Assembly (NCBI GenBank): GCA_947090765.1
Contig: OX352322.1
Coordinates: 4,571,501-4,635,500, forward strand
Length of the DNA: 64,000 nucleotides
Direction: 5' to 3'
Origin: Pseudomonas sp. MM223
GTDB lineage: Bacteria > Pseudomonadota > Gammaproteobacteria > Pseudomonadales > Pseudomonadaceae
Shown: positions 1 through 7,783 of the stretch, one piece after another
How the letters are laid out: each line of letters starts with the position of its first letter
How positions within the stretch are numbered: the stretch's first letter is position 1
Notes under the pieces: generated by a model
Told to the model about the DNA's origin: nothing
Databases searched by the model: none
What the model saw: the letters and a program-made list of their open reading frames with translations, nothing else
Program-made: the position numbers and the translations under genes

Positions 1-402
1 TGCGCCCAGGTGCCGAAGTTCACGGTCATCATTGGTGGCAGCTTCGGCGCCGGTAACTACGGCATGTGCGGCCGCGCCTACGACCCACGTTTCCTGTGGA
101 TGTGGCCCAACGCACGCATTGGCGTGATGGGCGCCGAACAGGCCGCTGGCGTGCTGGCGCAGGTAAAGCGCGAGCAAAGCGAACGCAGCGGCCAGCCCTT
201 CAGTGCCGAGGACGAGGCCAGGCTCAAGCAACCGATCCTCGACCAGTACGAGCACCAGGGCCACCCCTACTACTCCAGCGCCCGCCTGTGGGACGACGGC
301 GTCATCGACCCGGCACAAACCCGCGATGTACTTGGCCTGGCGTTGTCTGCCGCGCTGAACGCACCAATCGAACAGAGCCGCTTCGGCATTTTCCGGATGT
401 GA
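1..402 (+). CDS. liuB: Methylcrotonyl-CoA carboxylase, carboxyltransferase (beta) subunit, 3' part only
   Basis: C-terminal 133 residues of the carboxyltransferase subunit, which moves CO2 from carboxybiotin to 3-methylcrotonyl-CoA in leucine degradation. The reading frame is open from the first base, so the gene begins upstream of the window. Visible hallmarks are the glycine-rich stretch [18 protein letters not shown] and the following [17 protein letters not shown], characteristic of acyl-CoA carboxylase beta subunits. The end [14 protein letters not shown], with its DDGVIDP motif, is also typical. It is followed after 3 bases by liuC, then liuD, the standard order of the Pseudomonas liu operon. 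Family and context make the call secure. Confidence 0.95.
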   Translation, partial: CAQVPKFTVIIGGSFGAGNYGMCGRAYDPRFLWMWPNARIGVMGAEQAAGVLAQVKREQSERSGQPFSAEDEARLKQPILDQYEHQGHPYYSSARLWDDGVIDPAQTRDVLGLALSAALNAPIEQSRFGIFRM

Positions 403-405
403 CCC

Positions 406-1221
406 ATGAGCGATTTCAGCACCCTTGAAGTGACCCGCGACCCACGCGGCTTCGCCACCCTGTGGCTGAGCCGCGAGGACAAGAACAACGCCTTCAACGC
501 GCAAATGATCCGCGAGCTGATCGTGGCCATCGACCAGTTGGCCGAAGACGCCAGCCTGCGCTTTGTGCTGCTGCGCGGCCGTGGCCGGCATTTCAGCGCC
601 GGCGCCGACCTGGCCTGGATGCAACAGTCGGCGCAGCTGGATTTCAACACCAACCTGGATGACGCCCACGAACTGGGCGAGCTGATGTACGCCCTGCACC
701 GCCTGAAGACGCCAACCCTGGCCGTGGTGCAAGGGGCAGCCTTTGGCGGCGCGCTGGGCCTGATCAGCTGCTGCGACATGGCCATCGGCGCCGAAGACGC
801 CCAGCTGTGCCTGTCGGAAGTCCGCATTGGCCTGGCCCCGGCAGTTATCAGCCCGTTCGTGGTCAAGGCGATTGGTGAACGCGCCGCGCGCCGCTATGCC
901 CTCACCGCCGAGCGTTTCAGCGGCGTACGGGCCCGTGAGCTGGGCCTGCTGGCCGAGGTGTACCCGGCCAGTGAGCTGGACGCCCAGGTGGATGAGTGGG
1001 TGAACAACCTGCTGCAGAACAGCCCGCAAGCGTTGCGCGCCACCAAGGACTTGCTGCGCGAAGTGGACGACGGCGAACTCAGCCCGGCCCTGCGCCGCTA
1101 CTGCGAGAACACCATTGCCCGCATCCGCGTCAGCGCCGAAGGCCAGGAGGGCCTGCGCGCCTTCCTGGAAAAACGCCGCCCCGCCTGGCAAAACGATGAC
1201 AAGAAGGAACCGCGCCCATGA
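406..1221 (+). CDS. liuC: Methylglutaconyl-CoA hydratase (enoyl-CoA hydratase family)
   Basis: 271-residue crotonase-fold protein. It hydrates 3-methylglutaconyl-CoA to HMG-CoA, the step after methylcrotonyl-CoA carboxylation in leucine (and acyclic terpene) catabolism. The oxyanion-hole region GRHFSAGADLAWMQ (about residues 62-75) and the second crotonase signature AAFGGALGLISCCDMAIG (about 109-126) are visible. The ATG is 4 bases after the liuB stop, and the 3' end overlaps the liuD start by 4 bases (ATGA), which indicates translational coupling. The crotonase fold alone does not fix the substrate; the position between liuB and liuD does. Confidence 0.93.
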   Translation: MSDFSTLEVTRDPRGFATLWLSREDKNNAFNAQMIRELIVAIDQLAEDASLRFVLLRGRGRHFSAGADLAWMQQSAQLDFNTNLDDAHELGELMYALHRLKTPTLAVVQGAAFGGALGLISCCDMAIGAEDAQLCLSEVRIGLAPAVISPFVVKAIGERAARRYALTAERFSGVRARELGLLAEVYPASELDAQVDEWVNNLLQNSPQALRATKDLLREVDDGELSPALRRYCENTIARIRVSAEGQEGLRAFLEKRRPAWQNDDKKEPRP

Positions 1222-3170
1222 GCCGCCCCGCTTTGACCACCCTGCTGGTCGCCAACCGTGGCGAAATCGCCTGCCGGATAATGCGCACCGCCAAGGCCAT
1301 GGGCCTGACCACTGTCGCCGTGCACAGCGCCACCGACCGAGACGCCCGGCACAGCCGCGAAGCGGATATCCGCGTCGATCTGGGCGGCACCAAGGCCGCC
1401 GAAAGCTACCTGCTGGTCGACAAGCTGCTGGCCGCTGCCAAGGCCAGTGGTGCCCAGGCCATTCACCCGGGCTATGGCTTTCTGTCCGAGAACGCAGGCT
1501 TCGCCCGCGCCATCGAACAAGCCGGGCTGATTTTCCTCGGCCCACCGGCCAGTGCCATCGACGCCATGGGCAGCAAATCGGCGGCCAAGGCCCTGATGGA
1601 AGCCGCTGGCGTGCCGCTGGTACCGGGCTACCACGGCGAAGCCCAAGACCTGGACACCTTCCGCGCCGCTGCCGAACGCATTGGCTACCCAGTGCTGCTC
1701 AAGGCCAGCGCGGGTGGTGGCGGCAAGGGCATGAAAGTGGTCGAGGAAGAAAGCCAGCTGGCCGACGCCCTGGCCTCGGCCCAGCGTGAGGCGCAATCGT
1801 CATTCGGCGATGCGCGCATGCTGGTGGAAAAGTACGTGCTCAAACCTCGACATGTGGAGATTCAGGTGTTTGCCGACCAGCACGGCAACTGCCTGTACCT
1901 CAATGAGCGTGACTGTTCCATTCAGCGCCGCCACCAGAAAGTGGTCGAAGAAGCTCCAGCCCCTGGCTTGTCGCCTGAACTGCGCCGGGCCATGGGTGAG
2001 GCGGCGGTGCGTGCGGCCCAGGCTATCGGCTATGTGGGTGCCGGCACCGTGGAGTTCTTGCTGGATGCCCGTGGCGAGTTCTTCTTCATGGAGATGAACA
2101 CCCGCCTGCAAGTGGAACACCCGGTCACCGAGGCCATCACCGGCCTGGACCTGGTGGCCTGGCAAATTCGCGTGGCCTGCGGCGAGGCACTGCCCATTAC
2201 TCAAGAACAGGTGCCACTGATCGGCCATGCCATCGAAGTGCGGCTGTATGCCGAAGATCCGGCCAACGAGTTTTTGCCCGCTACCGGCAAACTGGCGCTG
2301 TACCGTGAGTCGGCGCCCGGCGAAGGCCGGCGGGTAGACAGCGGGGTCAGCGAAGGCGACGTGGTGTCGCCCTTCTACGACCCGATGCTGGGCAAGCTGA
2401 TTGCCTGGGGTGAAAACCGCGAACAGGCGCGCCTGCGCTTGCTGGCCATGCTCGACGAGTTCGCCATTGGCGGGTTGAAAACCAACATTGCTTTCCTGCG
2501 CCGCATTCTCGCCCACCCGGCGTTTGCGGCGGCAGAACTGGATACTGGCTTTATTCCGCGCCACCAGGATGTACTGCTGCCGACGCCACATGCGCTGCCT
2601 GCGGGCTTTTGGGAGGCGGCGGCCGAGGCTTGGTTGCAGGGCCAGGCCGGGCATCAGCGCGATGACGACGGCAGTTCGCCGTGGGGCGAACGCAACGGCC
2701 TGCGCTTGGGCTTGTCGGCACGCAGCAGCCTGCATCTGGTCAGTGGCGGGCAGGACCAGGCGGTTGCCTTGGAGCGCAGCGCTGCGTCCACTTGGCAGCT
2801 AGCGGGTGAGCAGCTGGTGCACGACCAGGCAGGTGTGCGCCGCCAGCATTTGGCGATCCGCCGAGAAGGCACGCTATACCTGCAGTGGGATGGCGAGATG
2901 CACGCCATTCAGGCCTTCGACCCGATTGCTGAAGCCGAGGCCAGCCATAGCCACCAAGGCGGCCTGGGCGCGCCCATGAACGGCAGCATCGTGCGGGTGC
3001 TGGTCGAGCCGGGGCAAGCGGTTGAAGCCGGTACCGCGCTGGTGGTACTGGAGGCCATGAAGATGGAGCACAGCATTCGTGCGCCGCATGGCGGGACAGT
3101 GAAGGCCTTGTTCTGCCAGGAAGGAGATATGGTCAGCGAAGGGACGGTGCTGGTCGAGCTGGTGGAGTGA
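1218..3170 (+). CDS. liuD: Methylcrotonyl-CoA carboxylase, biotin-carrying (alpha) subunit
   Basis: 650-residue biotin carboxylase / biotin carrier protein. It carboxylates its own biotin using ATP and bicarbonate and hands CO2 to the LiuB subunit. The N-terminal biotin-carboxylase domain begins LLVANRGEIACRI and contains the ATP-grasp glycine loop KASAGGGGKGMK and the MNTRLQVEHPVTE motif. The C-terminal biotinyl domain carries EAMKMEH, with the biotinylated lysine at about residue 615. Length matches the family. The ATG overlaps the liuC stop. It is the last gene of the liu run seen here and is followed by a REP cluster. Confidence 0.95.
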   Translation: MSRPALTTLLVANRGEIACRIMRTAKAMGLTTVAVHSATDRDARHSREADIRVDLGGTKAAESYLLVDKLLAAAKASGAQAIHPGYGFLSENAGFARAIEQAGLIFLGPPASAIDAMGSKSAAKALMEAAGVPLVPGYHGEAQDLDTFRAAAERIGYPVLLKASAGGGGKGMKVVEEESQLADALASAQREAQSSFGDARMLVEKYVLKPRHVEIQVFADQHGNCLYLNERDCSIQRRHQKVVEEAPAPGLSPELRRAMGEAAVRAAQAIGYVGAGTVEFLLDARGEFFFMEMNTRLQVEHPVTEAITGLDLVAWQIRVACGEALPITQEQVPLIGHAIEVRLYAEDPANEFLPATGKLALYRESAPGEGRRVDSGVSEGDVVSPFYDPMLGKLIAWGENREQARLRLLAMLDEFAIGGLKTNIAFLRRILAHPAFAAAELDTGFIPRHQDVLLPTPHALPAGFWEAAAEAWLQGQAGHQRDDDGSSPWGERNGLRLGLSARSSLHLVSGGQDQAVALERSAASTWQLAGEQLVHDQAGVRRQHLAIRREGTLYLQWDGEMHAIQAFDPIAEAEASHSHQGGLGAPMNGSIVRVLVEPGQAVEAGTALVVLEAMKMEHSIRAPHGGTVKALFCQEGDMVSEGTVLVELVE

Positions 3171-3185
3171 GGCGGGAATCAATCT

Positions 3186-3352
3186 TGTGGGAGCGGGTTC
3201 ACCCGCGAAGAATCCAACGCGGTGTATGGCACCGGCTGCGCCGGTGTTCGCGGGTGAACCCGCTCCCACAGGTGCGGTGCAATGCTTAAGGTTTGCACCG
3301 TCCCTGTGGGAGCCCGGCTTGCCGGCGATGGGCTGCGCAGCAGCCCCGGCAA
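3186..3352. repeat. REP/BIME cluster downstream of liuD
   Basis: A near-perfect long inverted repeat spans 3186-3270. Its arms read TGTGGGAGCGGGTTCACCCG on the left and the reverse complement on the right, and are about 24 bases long. A single related element beginning TGTGGGAGCCCGGCTTGCCGG follows at 3305-3352. These are typical Pseudomonas repetitive extragenic palindromes between convergent genes (liuD and the regulator below). They may contribute to transcription termination or mRNA stability. Confidence 0.85.
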
Positions 3353-3353
3353 T

Positions 3354-4019
3354 CTAGAAGGCCCCGTGCACCCGCACAACTACGCCGAGAAATTCGCAGC
3401 CTTCCTCACACAACAACGCAGGGTAGTTGCTATTCAGTGCCTTCAGATACTGCTGACCGCCCTCTTCGGCCAACTCGCGGAAAATAGCCGGCTTGCCCGG
3501 TTGGCGAGCAATAACCAAACGTCCCGCCTCAACCTCCACTCCAGGGTCAACCAACATCCGCATGCCCTGTGGCACACTGCGACCACTGACGGCGCTCATC
3601 GCATCATTCTCGACGGTCAGCCAGAACGCCTTGCCTTGGGCCAGGTAGTCCGTCTGCTCGAACACTCCAGGTTCCGCACTCTCGGTAGTACCTAACTCAT
3701 CCCAGCCCAGCACCGGGTAGCGGAAACACACGATGTATTGCATGAGGTCCAGGTCGTCATCTTCGTCATTGACCCCGTAAACGCCCCGCTCTTCACCAAC
3801 CTGGCCCTGAATGCGCAGCTGCAGGCTGACGTTATAGTGAGGCATGCCAATCTCGACGAACGTACGGTTCATCGACTCGATTTTCGGCTGACGCCGCTTG
3901 TTCACCCAATGCCCTACGCTGCCTTGAGACACGCCAACGCGCTCGGCAAGCTGCTCTTGAGTGAGCCCAAGCTCCTCCATCCGGTCACGGACGAGGGCAA
4001 TCCATTTATCCATATTCAT
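3354..4019 (-). CDS. XRE/S24-type repressor-like protein with degenerate peptidase site
   Basis: About 221 residues from the chosen ATG at 4019; an in-frame upstream start at 4061 is possible. The N-terminus is a Cro/CI helix-turn-helix (LTQEQLAERVGVSQGSVGHW). The C-terminus has the LexA/S24 dimerisation-peptidase fold, ending AIFRELAEEGGQQYLKALNSNYP. In the family the catalytic serine lies in GDSM and the catalytic lysine in FKxL. Here these read NDAM (Ser to Ala) and FREL (Lys to Arg), so RecA-stimulated self-cleavage is not expected. It is divergent from the small gene at 4150, with a perfect palindrome between them that may be its operator. The fold is clear; its target genes are unknown. 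Confidence 0.8.
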   Translation of the reverse strand: MNMDKWIALVRDRMEELGLTQEQLAERVGVSQGSVGHWVNKRRQPKIESMNRTFVEIGMPHYNVSLQLRIQGQVGEERGVYGVNDEDDDLDLMQYIVCFRYPVLGWDELGTTESAEPGVFEQTDYLAQGKAFWLTVENDAMSAVSGRSVPQGMRMLVDPGVEVEAGRLVIARQPGKPAIFRELAEEGGQQYLKALNSNYPALLCEEGCEFLGVVVRVHGAF

Positions 4020-4088
4020 CGCTGGCACGATACGGACTGCCTTTAGCCGTTCAATAAACATTCAGTATTATTTATCAAAGGGCATTAA

Positions 4089-4103
4089 AATACCTTAGGT
4101 ATT
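4089..4103. promoter_or_regulatory. Perfect 15-base palindrome, candidate operator of the XRE/S24 regulator
   Basis: AATACCTTAGGTATT is a perfect palindrome around a central T, in the AT-rich divergent region between the regulator (start 4019) and the DUF6124-type gene (start 4150). Cro/CI-like regulators commonly bind such sites in their own divergent promoters. The palindrome is seen directly; its role is inferred. Confidence 0.5.
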
Positions 4104-4149
4104 ATTATCGGTCGGACCCCTTCCCCTACTGGCTCTAGCAGGTATCAGG

Positions 4150-4461
4150 ATGAAACCACCGAAAAACGACGAAACAGATCTCGACAGCGAAGCCGCCCGC
4201 CGCGCCCTCGACTACTACCTCAACCCCAAGCCCCAGCGCCCCACACTGGACAACAAGATCTGGACCCTGCACGAGAACGTCTCCGGCGACCAGGCCCAGG
4301 AACATGCCATCGCCCTGCTGCGCTGCGCCGCTGCCACCGCACAGGAAACCGCCGCCCACCAGCACGGCAGCCAGCGCGAACTGACCTACGCCCTGATGCA
4401 CATGATGGACATGGCCCGCGCCCTGCTGGAGCACAAACGCGCCGCAGATCCGGATTTCTGA
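4150..4461 (+). CDS. DUF6124 (formerly DUF3077)-type small protein
   Basis: 103-residue soluble protein of unknown function. The segment SEAARRALDYYLNPKPQRP followed by a helical domain (DALLRC-like ALLRCAAATAQETA) matches the small Pseudomonas family known as DUF3077/DUF6124. These occur in several copies per genome. No signal peptide, membrane segment or catalytic motif is seen. It starts just after a short AGG ribosome-binding element and is divergent from the XRE/S24 regulator, which may control it. Family recognition is from memory of the sequence pattern. Confidence 0.7.
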   Translation: MKPPKNDETDLDSEAARRALDYYLNPKPQRPTLDNKIWTLHENVSGDQAQEHAIALLRCAAATAQETAAHQHGSQRELTYALMHMMDMARALLEHKRAADPDF

Positions 4462-4532
4462 GTAAAAAGAAGGGAGAGAACGTGATGGCCGCGAACGGCA
4501 GAGGCCCCGATTGCCGGGACAAGGAAGCGCAT

Positions 4533-4551
4533 CGGTAAAACTTTTTTACCG
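4533..4551. terminator. Possible terminator hairpin after the DUF6124-type gene
   Basis: The inverted repeat CGGTAAAA / TTTTACCG with a 3-base loop lies about 70 bases after the stop codon and just upstream of the PrrF promoter. It has T- and A-rich arms but no separate long T tract, so termination activity is uncertain. Confidence 0.35.
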
Positions 4552-4568
4552 AATTGACGAAAATTCAT

Positions 4569-4596
4569 TTGACTGGCAAATGATAACGATTATTAT
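4569..4596 (+). promoter_or_regulatory. prrF promoter with overlapping Fur box
   Basis: A -35 element TTGACT (4569-4574) and a -10 element TATTAT (4591-4596) are 16 bases apart. The 19 bases at 4576-4594 match the classic Fur-box consensus at 14 of 19 positions by my count and fill the spacer. This is the expected arrangement for Fur repression under iron-replete conditions. It drives the PrrF RNA immediately downstream. Confidence 0.8.
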
Positions 4597-4602
4597 TGCA
4601 CT

Positions 4603-4712
4603 CAGCTGATCGCGAGATCTGCTGGATAACCTGGAGCTTAGGTCGCTCTCAGATTATCTCCTCATCAGGCTAATCACGGTTTTTGACCCGGCTTTTTGCC
4701 GGGTCTTTTTTT
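4603..4712 (+). ncRNA. prrF: PrrF iron-responsive small RNA
   Basis: The transcript region carries the recognisable PrrF core: GCGAGATC near the 5' end, then CTCCTCATCAGGCTAATCACG and the run GGTTTTTGACCCGG into the terminator. PrrF RNAs pair through this core with mRNAs of iron-using proteins (for example SodB and TCA-cycle enzymes) and repress them when iron is scarce. The 5' end is estimated from the promoter. The length of about 110 nt fits the family. P. putida strains carry two unlinked prrF copies, so a second should lie elsewhere. Confidence 0.9.
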
Positions 4713-4713
4713 T
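4685..4713 (+). terminator. Rho-independent terminator of prrF
   Basis: GACCCGGC / GCCGGGTC stem with a short T-rich loop, followed by eight T residues (4706-4713). This is a textbook intrinsic terminator at the expected 3' end of PrrF. Confidence 0.93.
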
Positions 4714-4894
4714 GGCTCTTCAGGCTAATGAAGATCGTGATGGCGCGCATGATAGCAAAGGTGTTTCAGGGCGTGAACGCTCATTACAAAACTTTGCGGA
4801 ATCAGCACTTGAGAATCAATCTCGTTTCGCCTACGCTGGTCTCGCATCAAGGAAGATGCCCCCACCCCTCCCCTTTGTAAGCAAGGAGCTGTCC

Positions 4895-5410
4895 ATGACC
4901 CGTCTGCTACTGCCCCTTGAACGCCCTACGCCTGTTGTCGAACACGATGCCGACCACGCCCTGCTGCATGCCCTGAAGCGGCTGCCCCGTCGCGTGCAGC
5001 AAGTGTTCCTGCTAAACCGCCTCGACCAGTTGGACTTCGCCGCCATCGCCGCCCGCCTCGACCTGCCACTGGCCAGCATCGAGCGGAACATGGACCAGGC
5101 GCTGCAGGCCGGTCGCTCGCGCCGGGATGTGCTGGCGAGCGTTGCCGGGCAATGGTATGTGCGCTTGCAGAGCCCACAGGTAACGGCGTGCGAGCGGATC
5201 GACTTTCGGCGCTGGCTGGATGCGGACCAAGCGAACTTGCAGGCGTTTCACGAAACTGAACTGCGTTGGCGCAGCCTGTTGGCGCCGGCACGTCAACTGG
5301 GCCATGACGGCTGGTACCGGCAAGGCCGGGCGGCACTGTCGCTGGGCGGTTGTTCGATTGCAGTCGGGCTTGGCGTGGCGGCGTTGGTGGCGTTTGGGTT
5401 GTGGGCCTGA
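4895..5410 (+). CDS. Small hybrid protein: sigma-70 region 4-like HTH plus FecR N-terminal-like (DUF4880) segment and one TM helix
   Basis: 171 residues from the ATG at 4895, preceded by AAGGAG at 4883-4888. Residues about 22-65 (LHALKRLPRRVQQVFLLNRLDQLDFAAIAARLDL) resemble region 4 of ECF sigma factors. Residues about 83-125 (GQWYVRLQSP..CERIDFRRWLDADQANLQAF) resemble the cytoplasmic FecR N-terminal domain. The C-terminus is a single hydrophobic helix (GGCSIAVGLGVAALVAFGLW). Sigma region 2 and the FecR periplasmic domain are both missing. It may be an anti-sigma or membrane-tethered relic of an iron-siderophore FecI/FecR pair. It lies about 180 bases after prrF. Confidence 0.65.
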   Translation: MTRLLLPLERPTPVVEHDADHALLHALKRLPRRVQQVFLLNRLDQLDFAAIAARLDLPLASIERNMDQALQAGRSRRDVLASVAGQWYVRLQSPQVTACERIDFRRWLDADQANLQAFHETELRWRSLLAPARQLGHDGWYRQGRAALSLGGCSIAVGLGVAALVAFGLWA

Positions 5411-5574
5411 TCAACGCGTCAGGCGCTGTACGAAATCCCGAGAAGCCCAATTGACGCCGCTTGAACGCTGAAAAAGCTGCTTGCCACGCCTAAGCACTTC
5501 GCGACTATTGCGAACGATATCGAATGTAGCCCGTCATCCTGCAGCGCAAAATGAAGCTTGGCTGAACCAAACTA

Positions 5575-5745
5575 TTTGATCGCCCAAGTACCGGAAGCAC
5601 ACCATTATCAAGCGCATGTTTGCCTGGCTGAGCTCGCGAAAAACTACGCCGCCATGGTCTCACTGACGTGTTCCCTAAAGTGTTTGCGACATCCCTTTTC
5701 GTACAAGGCCGAACGTAGAGTCTGTAGTTCATTGTAGGAAAATCG
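5575..5745 (+). mobile_element. Probable IS5-family-like transposase C-terminal remnant, frameshifted
   Basis: In one frame 5607-5630 reads IKRMFAWL. In a second frame 5630-5737 reads ELAKNYAAMVSLTCSLKCLR and continues HPFSYKAER. Together they resemble the C-terminal end of IS5-type DDE transposases, where an RMF..WL motif is followed by a (D)KLAxNYxAMVxLA..LxCLR tail. The two pieces are in different frames and no terminal repeats are evident, so it is a dead relic. It lies in the 445-base gap (5411-5855) between the backbone and the first T3SS gene; the rest of that gap shows nothing I can name. Confidence 0.4.
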
Positions 5746-5855
5746 CAAATATCGTAGGGGGCAGCTTCCCTATAGTTGACCACTCAAGCCGGGGCTCGGG
5801 CTCATTTCGCCAATGCCACGGTATATCCATCGCATTGCGAGAGGGAAAGTGCGTT

Positions 5856-6407
5856 ATGGAAGGGGTCGCTGATCAATTGCCAAGCCGGTCGTTTGTTTTT
5901 GGCCAATACATTTTGCAGCAAGATGGGTTGCTTTTGCGTGACGGTACCGCCCTGCATCTTCCACCTAAGGAATTGCATGTACTACGGCTATTGCTGGGGG
6001 CGGCGGGTTCGCTGGTTCTGAAGGACAGGCTGCTCGACCAGGTGTGGCCCTGTTGCGACGTGGCCGAAGAGTCCCTCACCCGCTGCATCTATGCGCTGCG
6101 CAAGTTGCTGGGTCGTGAGAATGACTATATCAAGACAGTCTATGGCAAGGGCTATCGGTTTGTCGGGCAGGTCGTAGAACGAGCGGCCTTGCCATCCTCG
6201 CCGTCATCGGTGCCCTCGTTATTGGTCTTGCCGTTGCTGGTGCGGGATGATGAGTGTGGCCTGAAAATGCAGTGCGAAGTGGTTCGCCGACTGACAGCCG
6301 CATTTGGTGAAAGCCTTTATGTGATACCGGCGGGGCTGACAGCCAGTGCGCAAGCTTTAGATGATTGCCTGTCGATAGTCGAGCGGATGAGTTTGCCGTT
6401 AAGTTGA
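5856..6407 (+). CDS. HilA-like winged-helix transcriptional regulator (short form)
   Basis: 183 residues from the ATG at 5856, preceded by GAGGGAA. Residues about 10-100 form an OmpR/PhoB-type winged helix without a receiver domain. The motifs LPPKELHVLRLLLGAAGSLV, DQVWP and TVYGKGYRFVG are those of HilA/CadC/ToxR-like activators. HilA is the master activator of the SPI-1 T3SS, so its position just before the prgH operon suggests the same role. It lacks the long C-terminal TPR-like portion of Salmonella HilA (553 aa): only about 80 residues follow the DNA-binding domain. The regulator class is secure; target genes are inferred. Confidence 0.8.
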   Translation: MEGVADQLPSRSFVFGQYILQQDGLLLRDGTALHLPPKELHVLRLLLGAAGSLVLKDRLLDQVWPCCDVAEESLTRCIYALRKLLGRENDYIKTVYGKGYRFVGQVVERAALPSSPSSVPSLLVLPLLVRDDECGLKMQCEVVRRLTAAFGESLYVIPAGLTASAQALDDCLSIVERMSLPLS

Positions 6408-6600
6408 TCACGGTCGAAAACCTGGCTTGTGGATTTTTGGGTCAAGACCGGTGAGCGGCACTCTTATATCCGGATTCTGATCGTTTGCATCGGGTTTTCC
6501 TCATGATCTGATCAGGATTGTTTGCCGGCCACTCCCTATCGTTTATTGCAAGCCAAAGCGTTAGGCGCTTTTCATATTGATAGACCGGGTGGTGAACAGC

Positions 6601-7767
6601 ATGCAGGACTCCCCTGCAACGCAACGTGTCTTGAGGGTATTCAGTGGCCCGCTGCAGGGTTGTGAATTTGTTCTGGCGCAGCGGCGTAATCTTTTCGTCG
6701 TTGGTTCCGAGGCAAAGTTTTGCTCAACCGAGCATCCGCTGAGTATTCCGGAAGATGCAATCTACATTCCGCTGGAGTGCGGTGGTAGCAACTTCGAAGT
6801 CTTGCTTGGCGATAATGATTGCTCGGATTGTGTCGTTCGCATCTTGGGCGACGAAGGTGTGATTGAACAGCTCATTCCATACCAGTCATTGGAAAATATA
6901 TCGGGGTTGCTAATCGCCATGCGCCCGTTGGATGAGGCGTGGCGGAGTGAGTTGTTGGAGCGGACGCCGGTCGTGCTCGCAGAGTCGGAGCCGGCTAGAG
7001 CGCCCAGTTTCGTCACGCGGCGAGTGGTGGTTGGCGCGGTGCTGGTGATGCTGGTCGGGTTGGCGATTTTTGGCTGGTACGCTTCTCGGCACACGCCTGT
7101 GTCGGATGTTGAGGCGCTGATTGCCGGGGGCAACAACGGCATGGTCGTAGTGTACGGCCGCGACCGGGCAATTTACGTCTTCGCTGACACCGAGCGCGAT
7201 GCCGCGTGGGGAAGGCAGGTATTGGTGCGTAAGGGGTACTCGGCGACTCAGGTGATGACCACATACGACGAGCGCCGCCGTTTGGAAAGCCTGGTGTCCA
7301 GCCTGGCGCCACAACTCGCCTATCACCGCATCGACCTCAGTGACCCGGTGGTTCCGCAATTATGGATCAGTCGTCAGCGCAGCCTGCTGCCCCCCGAGTT
7401 GCAGCGTCGTCTGGAGAGCGCGTTGGTCACTGTCGCGCCCTACGCTCGCGAAATAAAAATCGTACAAAGTGACGATGACGAACTCCTGCATCTGGCCGAG
7501 CAAGGCTTGCAACGCTTGGCATTGCCCTTTACGCGGCACAAGCATGCTGACGGTGTGACCTTTACGGTAGCAGGCAGCCTTGAGGACGCTGAGTTGCAGG
7601 CCTTGAGTAACTTTGTCACAGCGTTCGGTCAGCAATGGGGTGAGCGATACGTTCATTTCGCAATCGAGCTCAAAGATGACTGGCTCAAGGGCAAGTCGTT
7701 CCAGTATGGCCCTCAGGGCTACATCAAGATGACGCCGTCATCCTGGTACTTTCCTAAACCCCTTTGA
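6601..7767 (+). CDS. prgH: T3SS inner-membrane ring protein, PrgH/MxiG family (SctD)
   Basis: 388 residues from the ATG at 6601; upstream in-frame GTG or TTG starts cannot be excluded. The cytoplasmic N-terminus (about 1-130) is FHA-like. A single membrane helix RRVVVGAVLVMLVGLAIFGW lies at about 139-160. The periplasmic ring-building region ends with the family-like SFQYGPQGYIKMTPSSWYFPKPL. PrgH is the outer of the two inner-membrane rings of the needle complex and surrounds PrgK. Length is close to Salmonella PrgH (392). First gene of prgHIJK-orgAB; about 190 bases separate it from the HilA-like gene and probably hold its promoter. Confidence 0.9.
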   Translation: MQDSPATQRVLRVFSGPLQGCEFVLAQRRNLFVVGSEAKFCSTEHPLSIPEDAIYIPLECGGSNFEVLLGDNDCSDCVVRILGDEGVIEQLIPYQSLENISGLLIAMRPLDEAWRSELLERTPVVLAESEPARAPSFVTRRVVVGAVLVMLVGLAIFGWYASRHTPVSDVEALIAGGNNGMVVVYGRDRAIYVFADTERDAAWGRQVLVRKGYSATQVMTTYDERRRLESLVSSLAPQLAYHRIDLSDPVVPQLWISRQRSLLPPELQRRLESALVTVAPYAREIKIVQSDDDELLHLAEQGLQRLALPFTRHKHADGVTFTVAGSLEDAELQALSNFVTAFGQQWGERYVHFAIELKDDWLKGKSFQYGPQGYIKMTPSSWYFPKPL

Positions 7768-7783
7768 CAATCAAGGTTGGTAT

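Noticed and set aside
2488-2802. Extra plus-strand frame inside liuD
   Set aside because: Overlaps the biotin carboxylase gene in another frame and has no family features.
6408-6600. HilA-box-like direct repeats upstream of prgH
   Set aside because: TTGCAT and CTCAT are present but the spacing does not match the Salmonella HilA box, so I do not call an operator.
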